In this document: piece by piece, positions 7,331 through 15,836 of the stretch | Numbering within the stretch: the stretch's first letter is position 1 | Layout: each line of letters begins with the position of its first letter | From: JBEKEX01 sp050013615 | GTDB taxonomy: Bacteria; Chloroflexota; Anaerolineae; Anaerolineales; Anaerolineaceae | Direction of reading: 5' to 3' | DNA: 17,747 nucleotides | Assembly: GCA_050013615.1 (NCBI GenBank) | Contig: JBEKEX010000027.1 | Span: 1 to 17,747, forward strand | Notes under the pieces: generated by a model | The model's input: the letters and a program-made list of their open reading frames with translations, nothing else | Told to the model about the DNA's origin: nothing | Databases searched by the model: none | Translations under genes and position numbers: made by a program

Positions 7331-10054
7331 TCATCTCGAAATGGCCATCTTGATCATCTTCCCGCGCACATCCAGCGTGACACGGGCGTAATGGGTGTGA
7401 GTATGTTGCGCTTCCTGGTACTGCTTGCTGAATGTGACGACAACGTTATGGAGCTTCTTTGGATAGCGAACCTTTTCACCCAACTCGTGGGTCGGGCAGC
7501 GATGGCTTTCCGAATTACACACTTCGTGTTGTGCACTGATGTGGATATCGGCGGTCTCGAGGCCCGGCAAATAGGATTCCAGCAAAGCTTTCACCTCTGA
7601 GAGCACTTCTCCCGGCACCAGTTTCTCATCCCCGGCAATCGTGTTATTGTCGCAGACTGTCTTCACGCCGACCTGCTCGCGCATCCGCAATATATTCTTG
7701 GCCTGGCTGGGTTTGTTCACCATCTGCATCAGGGGCTCGCCGTACAAGACGAAGGATATCAATGTCTTCTGGTCTTCGCCGTCCAGGTATCCCTGGCGTT
7801 TGCCCATCTCACGCGCCAGGTCGATCTTGGCTTGCATCAGGGCATCGCCCACGAAGCGTCCGCTTTGCAAGTGTTTCCAGAACAAGCTGCCCAGCAGGTC
7901 TGCCCCAATGAGTGGAGTAACAACCGAGCCATAGGCAATGCAGGTCGACCCGACGAGCGCCAGTGTACCCAGTGAAGAGAAGCGCAACGCCATGGATTCG
8001 TTTTCGGATTTTTGAGTGATGTTGGCGCCATAGCAAGCCTCAGAGAAAACGACTTGCGGCACCCGTCCATTCTTTACCAGGTCGGTGGGCTTGATCGCCA
8101 CGGGGTAATCGATCACACTGCTGCTATCCACTGGATCACGCTGACCATACCATTCGGCCCCATCCGCCAAGCCGTGCAAGTTGAAATACCCCAAGGGAGC
8201 ATTCATGACTTTGTGAACATCCAGCTTCTCCGACGTCTCCGGAGGGCAGACCAGGAGATGTTTACCTTCGCCGATGGGACGGAAAGCAGCCAGCGATGAA
8301 CGTTGCCAGATCGCCGCCGTAAGACCGAAATTCTTGCCCTTGATCGGCCCATTGGATAAAGCGCCCGATCCTGAATCAGGCAGTCTTAGCCATGCCAGGA
8401 ATGATCCCCACCACGCCGGACGTTTGGTCGAGCCATCATAGTAATGGGTTGCCTGGCGGATTTCGGTCAACAGCAATCCGGCATCGGGCCCGGTCTCGCT
8501 GGGCAGCCGGCCGACCGGCCAGCTTGGCATGAAATAGTTCGCATCCAGCGTGGCATAGGGGTTGTCCGATAGCACTTCGGTGTCCATATCGTCCGTAGGA
8601 TTGGGCAGGCTGTGGAACGGGACAATCTCCGGACCGCCCACAATCAGCAAGGCTGTGATCATCTCGCCCTTTTTCGCCAGCACCTGGTCCAGGTCGACCA
8701 GTGAAAGCTTCAGCTTCCAGGGGTCGATGGTTTCGACAGGATCTAGCCCGTAGATGCGGGTGGATTGCGGGTCGTCCGGCAGAAAGATTGCCACGCCCCA
8801 ACCCACTTTGCGCCGGATGGCTGCTGCAAGGCGCTGTAACTCGCCCTCGATGATGGCTTCAGTCTGCTCGCCGAACTGCCGGACCAACCCAGCTTTGGTC
8901 GAAAAGATGACATACATCGGGAACCGGCCATCGGCACGGCCGACGCCGGGTTTCTTCAATTTGCGCGCCAGTTGCTCGAAGTTGGCTTCCACGTCCAGAA
9001 TGCGTTCATGTTGCGAACCGGCTTGCGGTTGAAATGATTGAGGAATTTTTTCCGGCTGAACTTCAGCCGCTTCCTGGACGGGTTCCTGGTTTTGCGACTC
9101 GGTCTCCAACGCTGGCGGCTCCTCGACGCGCGAGGATTTATACATGAAAGCATCGTCGCCACCGGGCCGTTCTTCGCCAGTTTCTGGAACTGCCACATCC
9201 GGGATGGGTGCCACTTCTGCCGCATCGCTATGAGAAATGCCGGGAGCCAGGCGGTTCCAGCCCATCAGCGAAGCCACATCCGTCGGGACAGGCAGATCAT
9301 AGAACACTTCCATCCGGTCCGGCCACAGGGGTTTATAGGGGTGATTCACTCCCCACATACGCTCTGCCACCTGGCCGCCGACATCCGAGTTCACGCAATA
9401 CTGCAATAGTTCCACCGCACCGGATTCGTCGCCGGCGTGCATCTTGGCGTCCGCCAGCCGTAACGTAAATTGCAAGCAATCCGGCCAGCGGGTGTGATAG
9501 AGCTCCGCCAACTGCTTCACAGTCATGAGGTCATCGTGTTCCTGGCTGGCATCCAAATGTTTGGCAGCCACCAGGATCGGGTCATTCTCCGCACCCAAAA
9601 CCTTTTGTACCATGGCGTACGTTTGGTCAGGGCTGCTCTTGCCTTTCGCACTCCTGGCCTCACGTAGCGTCACGCTCCATTCGGGCATCGCCATCTTGCC
9701 GGCGACCTCGCCCCCCAAAGCATATATAGTCGCTTCGGTTTGCTTCCATTTCTGGGGGTTACGCTCCTGATAAGCAGATGCCAGCAACTGCTGTGCGTCC
9801 AAGAATTCCGGGTCTTTCTGGCACACCTTCTCAAGCAATTCGATGGCTTGGTCATACTTGTCTTCGTCCATCAGGGCACGCGCATAGAGCGTTTGCATGT
9901 GGAGGTCGCCCGGATACACCGCCAGCCAAGCAAGTGCCGACTGTCTGGCAAACCGCGTGGATTTGCAGCTTATGGCAAATGCCAGCAGCTTGAGATATTC
10001 CGGCCGTGTGATCAGCCTGGTATCGTCTGAGTTGAATTCGCTTTTTGCCGTCAT
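7331..10054 (-). CDS. Cytoplasmic gingipain-like (peptidase C25, clan CD) cysteine protease with N-terminal TPR region
   Basis: Product of 907 residues without signal peptide or membrane segment. Residues 20-230 form a helical, TPR-like region (for example LYARALMDEDKYDQAIELLEK). Residues about 275-350 are a Pro/Glu/Gln-rich, probably disordered linker. Residues about 375-780 match the caspase-like fold of peptidase C25: LLIVGGPEIVPF (469-480), SDNPYATLD (496-504) and PVGRLP (513-518); the His box NLHGLADGAEW (625-635, likely catalytic His627); the Cys box VVFSEACYGAN (668-678, likely catalytic Cys674); then TLALVGSTCIAYG and a closing FVLYGEPLM (768-776), which parallels the FGDP end of gingipain domains. 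The last 120 residues are an unrecognised domain containing HxxC-x6-CxxH (843-856). The start overlaps the stop of the giant TPR gene as ATGA, implying translational coupling. Likely a protease acting with that scaffold; substrate unknown. A CHAT peptidase label would be the main alternative. Confidence 0.85.
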   Translation of the reverse strand: MTAKSEFNSDDTRLITRPEYLKLLAFAISCKSTRFARQSALAWLAVYPGDLHMQTLYARALMDEDKYDQAIELLEKVCQKDPEFLDAQQLLASAYQERNPQKWKQTEATIYALGGEVAGKMAMPEWSVTLREARSAKGKSSPDQTYAMVQKVLGAENDPILVAAKHLDASQEHDDLMTVKQLAELYHTRWPDCLQFTLRLADAKMHAGDESGAVELLQYCVNSDVGGQVAERMWGVNHPYKPLWPDRMEVFYDLPVPTDVASLMGWNRLAPGISHSDAAEVAPIPDVAVPETGEERPGGDDAFMYKSSRVEEPPALETESQNQEPVQEAAEVQPEKIPQSFQPQAGSQHERILDVEANFEQLARKLKKPGVGRADGRFPMYVIFSTKAGLVRQFGEQTEAIIEGELQRLAAAIRRKVGWGVAIFLPDDPQSTRIYGLDPVETIDPWKLKLSLVDLDQVLAKKGEMITALLIVGGPEIVPFHSLPNPTDDMDTEVLSDNPYATLDANYFMPSWPVGRLPSETGPDAGLLLTEIRQATHYYDGSTKRPAWWGSFLAWLRLPDSGSGALSNGPIKGKNFGLTAAIWQRSSLAAFRPIGEGKHLLVCPPETSEKLDVHKVMNAPLGYFNLHGLADGAEWYGQRDPVDSSSVIDYPVAIKPTDLVKNGRVPQVVFSEACYGANITQKSENESMALRFSSLGTLALVGSTCIAYGSVVTPLIGADLLGSLFWKHLQSGRFVGDALMQAKIDLAREMGKRQGYLDGEDQKTLISFVLYGEPLMQMVNKPSQAKNILRMREQVGVKTVCDNNTIAGDEKLVPGEVLSEVKALLESYLPGLETADIHISAQHEVCNSESHRCPTHELGEKVRYPKKLHNVVVTFSKQYQEAQHTHTHYARVTLDVRGKMIKMAISR

Positions 10055-13000
10055 AGCGTTGTACCTACCTCCATAGAGTTGTGGACGAGGTTAAGGGCAA
10101 TGACTGCCCCAAGTTGTCGATGGATATCCAGATCGTTCGGAGCGAGCTCGGAAGCTTTCCGCAGCATTTTCTCTGCGCCTACGAAATCTTTCCCTTCCTT
10201 CATGATGATGGCTGACTGGTAGTAAGGTTTGAAATCATTGGGCGCAAGCTGGATGGCCTGCTCGTAGGCCAGCAACGCCTTGGCCGATTCACGCCGTCCA
10301 TGGTAGATCTTGCCCAACTCCATATAAGCTTCAAAGTTAGCAGGATCGAGGCGCACAACCTCTCCAAGATGGTGCAAGGCCTGGTCCAATTGACCAATGG
10401 CGCCATGGTACTTGCCCAACAGTAAGTGCATTCGGGGTTGGTTGGGGTTACTGCGCAGCGACTGGTTGGCATTCTTGGCCGCTTCATCATAATTGCCCTT
10501 GGCATATAAGGCGGCAGCCAGAGCAGCCAGCACTTCATCATTTTCAGGATCACTGTTTGCCAGTTGCTTGTAGACCGGCAAAGCCTCGTTCACACCGCAA
10601 ACATTCTCAATCAGTTTGGCGCGGGCCAGTTGGGCAGTAACACCCACTTTCTGCTCAGCGACCACCTTATCCAAGAATTCCAGGGCCGCAGCATTGCCCG
10701 CCATCTGGGTTTTAAGCAGCGTCAGGAACATCACGGCGTCAGAGTTGTTGCCATCAATCTCGAATGCTTTCTGCGCGAATTCTTCCGCTTTTTCGGGTTG
10801 CCCCTGATCGAACAGAATCTGACCACAAGCCAGGGCTGCCTCGCTGGAACCCGCGTCGATGTCCAATGCCTGTTCGGCGTAGTGCATGGACGTCTCGAAA
10901 TTCCCGCACAGGCGATAGGCCTTGGAAAGCAAGAGCAGCATGTCCACATCCGGGTTTTCCAGGAATTTCGGATCTTCCAACACCTCGATGCTCTTCTGAT
11001 TTTGTTCATTTACAAGATAAGCTTCGCCCAGCGCACGCGCATAGCGGCGGTTCGAAGGTTGTTGTGAGACCGCAATTTCGAGGTGTTCCAGCGCCTTCTC
11101 CCGCTCGCCGATTTTTACAGATAACTCCGCCAGCCAGGCGTGCCATTCCGATTCATCCGGCCAAGCCCCCAACGCACTCTCAAGAGCCTGCTCGGCTATT
11201 TGATGGTCACCAATTTTATCAGCCGCCAAGGCAAGCACTGCCTGGCACAATGGGTTCTCAGGTAGGGCGTCCACCGCATGTGCCGCAGCGTTGACCGCTT
11301 CGGCGGCATCTGTATCGATCAATGCTAATGCCAGCTCCGTAGCTACCTCACCATCGTCCGGATAGCGTTGGGCGGCTTTCTTGGCCACTTCGATATTGCC
11401 GATCTCCCTGCACCCCGCCACGACTGCAGCGATATCGTCCGGGTTCCGTCCGCTCAATCCCAAATCACGTATCGTCTGGGCACTCGGCTGGCACACCACC
11501 TGCAAACGGCTCTTCCAGCGCACCACTTCGGGGGTCTGAAGGATACCTACCAGCTCGTTGCTAATTTGCTGAGCACTGACCTTAAGGTCGGCATGGTTTG
11601 CATCCACATTCGCCCGGTGAACCATCACTTTCAATTGCCCGCTCTTGCGGTCATGCTCCAGCGCCCGCACAAAGGCCTTGACCAGGTTGAGGCGCGCCAG
11701 TACAGAAGTGGGCCGCTGGCGATACTCGGCTTCAAAGTGCGTGATGGCTTCGTCCCAATGCATCAATTCCATTTCCGTCTCGGCCAGCCATTCCGATTCA
11801 ATCGAAACAGCCGCTTGAGAAACACTGGCCAACGCCTGCCGGTAGGAGCTTTCAGCTTCGGCCAGGTGACCCTGGCGGCACTTCAGTTGGGCGTTTGCCA
11901 GCAGTACATAAGGTTGGTCTGGCGCCAATGCGGCGGCCTGTTGATAATCCGCTTCGGCCTGCGCCAAGTCATTATTGTGCAATGCCAGGCGCACTTTGAA
12001 GGCCAGCAGTTTGGTTGCTTGTCCGACGAACACTTCGGATTTACCGACAAAATCCTCGGCATGTTGGGTCAACTCGACCAAAGCAGCCGCTTTCTGATCT
12101 TGCAGCAGGTCCATCGCCAGGCTAGCGGCCACATAGCGCATTTCCAGATCTTCCGGTTCGACCATCAAGGCCTGTTCCGCGTGGTATAACGCCGTCGTGG
12201 CATCGCCGGTCTTGCTCATCAATGCCACATATTGAGCTTGGATGCCGGCCGGACGATCAATGACGTTCGACCAGGCAGAAGGCAGAAATTCGTGCAGGTC
12301 ATCCGTAATGGTTTTAACCATGCCGGATGCCTCTTTGCTTTCCACAACCCGCGTGGCGTGTTCCAGGCTGGCAATGGCCGCCTGGGGCCGGCCGAGTTCA
12401 TTCATCAGATCAGCCTGGCATTGATACAAGTAAGCTGCCGAAGGCGCTTCAGCCACTGCCTCCTGCAGCGCAGTCAAAGCGGCCTCGTTATCTTCGAGTT
12501 GTTTGTACAAACAGGCGACCTTGAACTTTACATTGTCAGCGCCACTCTGCTGCTTGCCGGCCTTCTCCAAGCAGGAGATCGCCAATTGCAAATCGCCGGC
12601 TCGATAAGCCTCGCCTGCTGCGTCCACCAGGTCACTCGCTGCTGCCTCGTCGAGGGCGTCGATCCGTTCCACAGTCTTGAGGCTGGCCGCCTTATCACCC
12701 GCAGCATTTTGGAAATGCGCCAAACGGGCCAGGATGTCGGCCCGATCAGGTGCAAGCTGGGCAGCCGTATTCAAAGCGTCCAAAGCCTCTGAATCGGCCG
12801 CCAGTTTTTCCATCAAACGGGAATACCACAACAGGGTATCGACGTTATCGGAAGAAGATTTCAACACTTGATTGGCCACGGATTGTGCATCCTGTCCCAA
12901 TCCAGCTTTTAGGAAGCTTTCCGCCAGCCATTGCTTCAACTTGGGCTCGGCCGGGTTTTGCTGAACAGCTTCCTGCAATGCAGCCAAGGAGGTCTCCACT

Positions 13001-15390
13001 TCGTTCAAATCGAGGGCCGTTTTCCCCAAGCCGGCATGGATGCGCCAGCCCAAAGCCACATCAAGTGCGCCCTGTTGGTCGATGATTTCCTTATAGAGCT
13101 TGTAGGCAGTTACCAGATCGCCATTAACGCGCCGGACTTCGGCCAGCATCAACTTAGCTTTGAAATTCTCCGGGTTGAGCTCCAGCACGTTTTCCAGCTC
13201 GTGTTGAACGTTGAACAGCAGCTTGCTGTCTATGACATTGGAAGCATCGGCCAAAATGAAAGCTTCACCGATGGCCGCATCGGCATATTCGATGCGCCAT
13301 TTCGGGTCGACCGTTTCGGCACGCAATGCAATCTCGAAGAGTGGCAAAGAAGCTTCCCGTTGACCTGCCGCAGCCAGCGTCCGGGCATGTTCATAGGCTA
13401 ACATCGGGTCTATGGGCCACTTCTGGCGTGCCATCTCGACCGCTTTTTGAGCCTCGTCCAAATGTCCCAGGGTGTTCAGCACCTGCACCAGTTCGAGCAC
13501 TGCCCGGTTCGATTCCGGTGACAGCCGCGCTGCCTCTTTCAAATAAGGAACAGCTTCCGAATACAAGTTGTTTTCCAGGCAGGCCTTGGCAAATTCCAGG
13601 TTGATCTCTGCTGAATGCGGCACTGCCATCACAGCCGAGCGCAACGTCTCGAGCGAGCGGGTCAGGTTACCCTCTTTCCGTTGAAGTTCGGCCAGCCAAA
13701 TCCAGGGTTGGCTCTCTTCAGGAGCCAACAGCGTCGCTTTGCTCAATGCATGGGCAGCAGCTTCGGGATTGCCTTGCTCCGCCTGCGCCTTCCCCAAAAT
13801 GGCCAGCGCCATCCCATTTTCATCATTCTTTTCCAACACGGCTTTGCAGGTCTCCTCGGCCTTTTGGAACTGGCCTGCACCCAGTGCAGCCCTCGCCAGT
13901 GCCAGGGCGTCGTCCGCATTGGTGACAGTGGGATCGCCCACAATATCGAGCCATTCGTTGTAGGATCGTTCCCACTTTCCCAATTCAGATGCAATCTTGG
14001 CAGAACGCCGTTTCCATTCAGTGGCCGTCGGCTCGCGCATCACAAGCTGATCAGCATAAGCCAACGCCTGAGCCAGGTCGCCGGCCTGGTAGCTCGTCTC
14101 CGCCAGATACTTGATCAACTCATTGTCGGCAGGCCGCCAGGACAAAATTGTCTTGGCAACATCGATCGCCTCATCAGCCAACCCGTGCTCATCCAAAATG
14201 GACAAGAGCTTCATCGGGTCCCATTGTTTCAAATGAGCGGGCAAAATCACTTTTGGATCGGTCCCGATCTGCGCCGCCAGTGTCCGAGCCGCTTTACTTG
14301 CCTGGGTCTTGTACGCGTCAGTTTCTGCCAGCCAATGGTCGCCAAACAACACCTGGATGGCAGGCAAGACGTTATCGATGGGTGTGGATTTGGCCAAATC
14401 GTCCACCCCTTCACCACTGGACAACATCACCTCATAACCGATCTCAGAAGGATAAGGTGATAAACGCAAAGCCTCGCGATAGGCCGAGCGCGCCTTTTCT
14501 TCATCGTGTTCGAGCATCGCCGCTTCACCCACGGCCAGGCTGACTTCAGCCAGGCGTGATTTCAAATCTTTGCGCAAGTCTTCCAGCAACGGTTGTGCCT
14601 TGCGGTTGTCACCACCGGCCAGTTTCACGTCCGCCAAAATCTGCGCATCGGGTTCCGTGCCACCTGCGCCTGGCATTCCGATCTTGGCCGCCAATTGACT
14701 GGCCAATAATTTTCGGCCGGATTGTAAGAGCTTCTCGATCCAGGCTGCCTGTTCCGCCAAAGAACCTCCGGACACCAATGGAGAAAAAACCCGCATCTGT
14801 TCATTGAAGGTCAAAGGCTGGCTCAAAATGACATGGGCAACCACATCGACTGCTTTATCCGGGGTAAAAGTTGTCGACAGATAACTCAACAATTCTTTCG
14901 AATCGGGATTGAAGCCATATAGGCTGACCAGGATCGTCTTGAGCGCCATTTCACCCCCATGAGAATGCGCTTGTCCGGTCGCCAACAATTTCGAGAGCGA
15001 TCTTTCCCAACCCCCGTCGACGCGCTGCAACTCGTTCAACCCAATGGCCAATAAGCCCATCTCCGCCGGTTGCGCCGGAAGTTTGCCCGTCTGAAGACAC
15101 TGGCCGTAGTAATCGACCGCTTTCCGTTGCAGCGCTGGCTCAAATACGAAACCGGTATGAATATCGGCATCCGCAAAATTGAACTGCACCGCGGCAGCCG
15201 CCAATGCCACCGTCGCTGGGCACCAATCGAATTGTTTCCCGGTTACCAGCTCATTGGCTTTATCCAGAACCTGCGGATCCTGCAAAGCCGACCATATGGT
15301 CCCGTCCTGCATCAATGCAGGCAGTATGGCGGCCGTATCATAGTGCTTCAATGCCGTTCTTAGTTTTTCGGTGAAATCGCAGGTATGCAT
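10051..15390 (-). CDS. Giant TPR-solenoid protein (about 1779 residues)
   Basis: Almost entirely alpha-helical repeats of 34-residue type. The clearest are near the C-terminus, for instance AYMELGKIYHGRRESAKAL and its neighbours, with about eight consecutive canonical TPRs after residue 1470; the rest of the chain is more diverged. Room exists for roughly 40-50 repeats. A break at about residues 1230-1320, with charged and less regular sequence (HDRKSGQLKVMVHRANVD), separates two long solenoids. The first 250 residues are helical but poorly match TPR. No signal peptide, membrane helix or catalytic domain is visible, so it is probably a cytoplasmic scaffold. Start: the frame opens with TTG at 15402, but GGGAG sits so that ATG at 15390 has five-base spacing; ATG at 15393 is possible. 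It follows the small membrane protein by 48 bases and overlaps the protease start by four, so it probably holds or regulates the protease. Function not established. Confidence 0.9.
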   Translation of the reverse strand: MHTCDFTEKLRTALKHYDTAAILPALMQDGTIWSALQDPQVLDKANELVTGKQFDWCPATVALAAAAVQFNFADADIHTGFVFEPALQRKAVDYYGQCLQTGKLPAQPAEMGLLAIGLNELQRVDGGWERSLSKLLATGQAHSHGGEMALKTILVSLYGFNPDSKELLSYLSTTFTPDKAVDVVAHVILSQPLTFNEQMRVFSPLVSGGSLAEQAAWIEKLLQSGRKLLASQLAAKIGMPGAGGTEPDAQILADVKLAGGDNRKAQPLLEDLRKDLKSRLAEVSLAVGEAAMLEHDEEKARSAYREALRLSPYPSEIGYEVMLSSGEGVDDLAKSTPIDNVLPAIQVLFGDHWLAETDAYKTQASKAARTLAAQIGTDPKVILPAHLKQWDPMKLLSILDEHGLADEAIDVAKTILSWRPADNELIKYLAETSYQAGDLAQALAYADQLVMREPTATEWKRRSAKIASELGKWERSYNEWLDIVGDPTVTNADDALALARAALGAGQFQKAEETCKAVLEKNDENGMALAILGKAQAEQGNPEAAAHALSKATLLAPEESQPWIWLAELQRKEGNLTRSLETLRSAVMAVPHSAEINLEFAKACLENNLYSEAVPYLKEAARLSPESNRAVLELVQVLNTLGHLDEAQKAVEMARQKWPIDPMLAYEHARTLAAAGQREASLPLFEIALRAETVDPKWRIEYADAAIGEAFILADASNVIDSKLLFNVQHELENVLELNPENFKAKLMLAEVRRVNGDLVTAYKLYKEIIDQQGALDVALGWRIHAGLGKTALDLNEVETSLAALQEAVQQNPAEPKLKQWLAESFLKAGLGQDAQSVANQVLKSSSDNVDTLLWYSRLMEKLAADSEALDALNTAAQLAPDRADILARLAHFQNAAGDKAASLKTVERIDALDEAAASDLVDAAGEAYRAGDLQLAISCLEKAGKQQSGADNVKFKVACLYKQLEDNEAALTALQEAVAEAPSAAYLYQCQADLMNELGRPQAAIASLEHATRVVESKEASGMVKTITDDLHEFLPSAWSNVIDRPAGIQAQYVALMSKTGDATTALYHAEQALMVEPEDLEMRYVAASLAMDLLQDQKAAALVELTQHAEDFVGKSEVFVGQATKLLAFKVRLALHNNDLAQAEADYQQAAALAPDQPYVLLANAQLKCRQGHLAEAESSYRQALASVSQAAVSIESEWLAETEMELMHWDEAITHFEAEYRQRPTSVLARLNLVKAFVRALEHDRKSGQLKVMVHRANVDANHADLKVSAQQISNELVGILQTPEVVRWKSRLQVVCQPSAQTIRDLGLSGRNPDDIAAVVAGCREIGNIEVAKKAAQRYPDDGEVATELALALIDTDAAEAVNAAAHAVDALPENPLCQAVLALAADKIGDHQIAEQALESALGAWPDESEWHAWLAELSVKIGEREKALEHLEIAVSQQPSNRRYARALGEAYLVNEQNQKSIEVLEDPKFLENPDVDMLLLLSKAYRLCGNFETSMHYAEQALDIDAGSSEAALACGQILFDQGQPEKAEEFAQKAFEIDGNNSDAVMFLTLLKTQMAGNAAALEFLDKVVAEQKVGVTAQLARAKLIENVCGVNEALPVYKQLANSDPENDEVLAALAAALYAKGNYDEAAKNANQSLRSNPNQPRMHLLLGKYHGAIGQLDQALHHLGEVVRLDPANFEAYMELGKIYHGRRESAKALLAYEQAIQLAPNDFKPYYQSAIIMKEGKDFVGAEKMLRKASELAPNDLDIHRQLGAVIALNLVHNSMEVGTTL

Positions 15391-15438
15391 CATCGCTCCC
15401 AATCCACAGCGGTTGAAGTCGGCGTCAGCAGGTTTGGC

Positions 15439-15762
15439 TTAAGGGATTTGCTTCAAAATGGCAAATGCCGCGGCAAAAAGTGCCATCCCGACAAAGATCA
15501 GGAATATCCCCAATCCGGCAGTCGTCTTCACGAATTGATTCAGAGAATCAAGCAAGGCGGCGGCATTCCCCACCAGCCCGGCAACATCCTCTGCGACGCC
15601 CTTTTGAGCCAGTTTGGTGGTTTGGCCGGCGATTGTGTGCACATCACTGCCAAATACCTTGATGATGATGATGATTGTGCCCGCCAGGAAGGTCGCCAGG
15701 CCCAGCCCGACCAGGATGGCTGCCAATGTAAAGGTGAAATCTGAAATACTCATCGCGAACAT
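15439..15762 (-). CDS. Small protein with two membrane segments, first gene of the sigma-54 operon
   Basis: 107 residues: a hydrophobic helix at about 10-37 (LAAILVGLGLATFLAGTIII), a polar to amphipathic segment at 38-79 (SDVHTIAGQTTKLAQKG and following, with small residues suggesting a helix), a second hydrophobic helix at about 80-104 (GIFLIFVGMALFAAAF) and a short KQIP end. It looks like a helical hairpin in the cytoplasmic membrane; no known family is recognised. Start at 15762 is supported by GGGAGG (complement of 15769-15774) six bases upstream; the next ATG (15753) would be too far from it. It is the first gene after the sigma-54 promoter and lies 48 bases before the giant TPR gene with no terminator between, so the three genes are probably one mRNA. 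It could be a membrane anchor, a sensor or a pore-forming effector for the protease; the sequence cannot choose. Confidence 0.8.
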   Translation of the reverse strand: MFAMSISDFTFTLAAILVGLGLATFLAGTIIIIIKVFGSDVHTIAGQTTKLAQKGVAEDVAGLVGNAAALLDSLNQFVKTTAGLGIFLIFVGMALFAAAFAILKQIP

Positions 15763-15801
15763 AATAAACCTCCCGAGCGTTTTGTACTCAGAAGGTTATG
15801 G

Positions 15802-15817
15802 TGCAAGTTCCGTGCCA
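15802..15817 (-). promoter_or_regulatory. Sigma-54 (RpoN) promoter of the membrane protein/TPR/protease operon
   Basis: On the - strand the sequence is TGGCACGGAACTTGCA, an exact fit to the sigma-54 consensus TGGCACR-N4-TTGCW, with GG and GC separated by exactly ten bases. It lies 19 bases past the stop of the NtrC-like activator gene and in the same direction. Transcription should start near 15791, giving a leader of about 29 bases with a good ribosome binding site. The neighbouring activator makes this match much more than a chance hit. Confidence 0.88.
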
Positions 15818-15836
15818 GGTAATTCGTAATGGAAAC

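Noticed and set aside
13615..14460. A 281-codon + strand open frame, and a similar one at 11368-12189
   Set aside because: Both are antisense to the giant TPR gene, which has clear repeat structure; no ribosome binding site or recognisable domain supports them.
7331..15390. Type III-E CRISPR-Cas (Craspase, TPR-CHAT) locus
   Set aside because: The TPR plus clan CD protease theme is similar, but no gRAMP/Cas7-11, Cas1/2 or repeat-spacer array is present, and the protease motifs (SDNPYATLD, PVGRLP, FVLYGEP) point to C25, not CHAT.
15391..15402. TTG start at 15402 for the giant TPR protein
   Set aside because: The GGGAG ribosome binding site overlaps this codon, so it cannot serve it; the ATG at 15390 has correct spacing.
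15439..15762. Bacterial gasdermin as substrate of the protease
   Set aside because: Known bacterial gasdermins are much larger and beta-rich; this protein is 107 residues with two helices and no gasdermin features. A pore role remains only a speculation.
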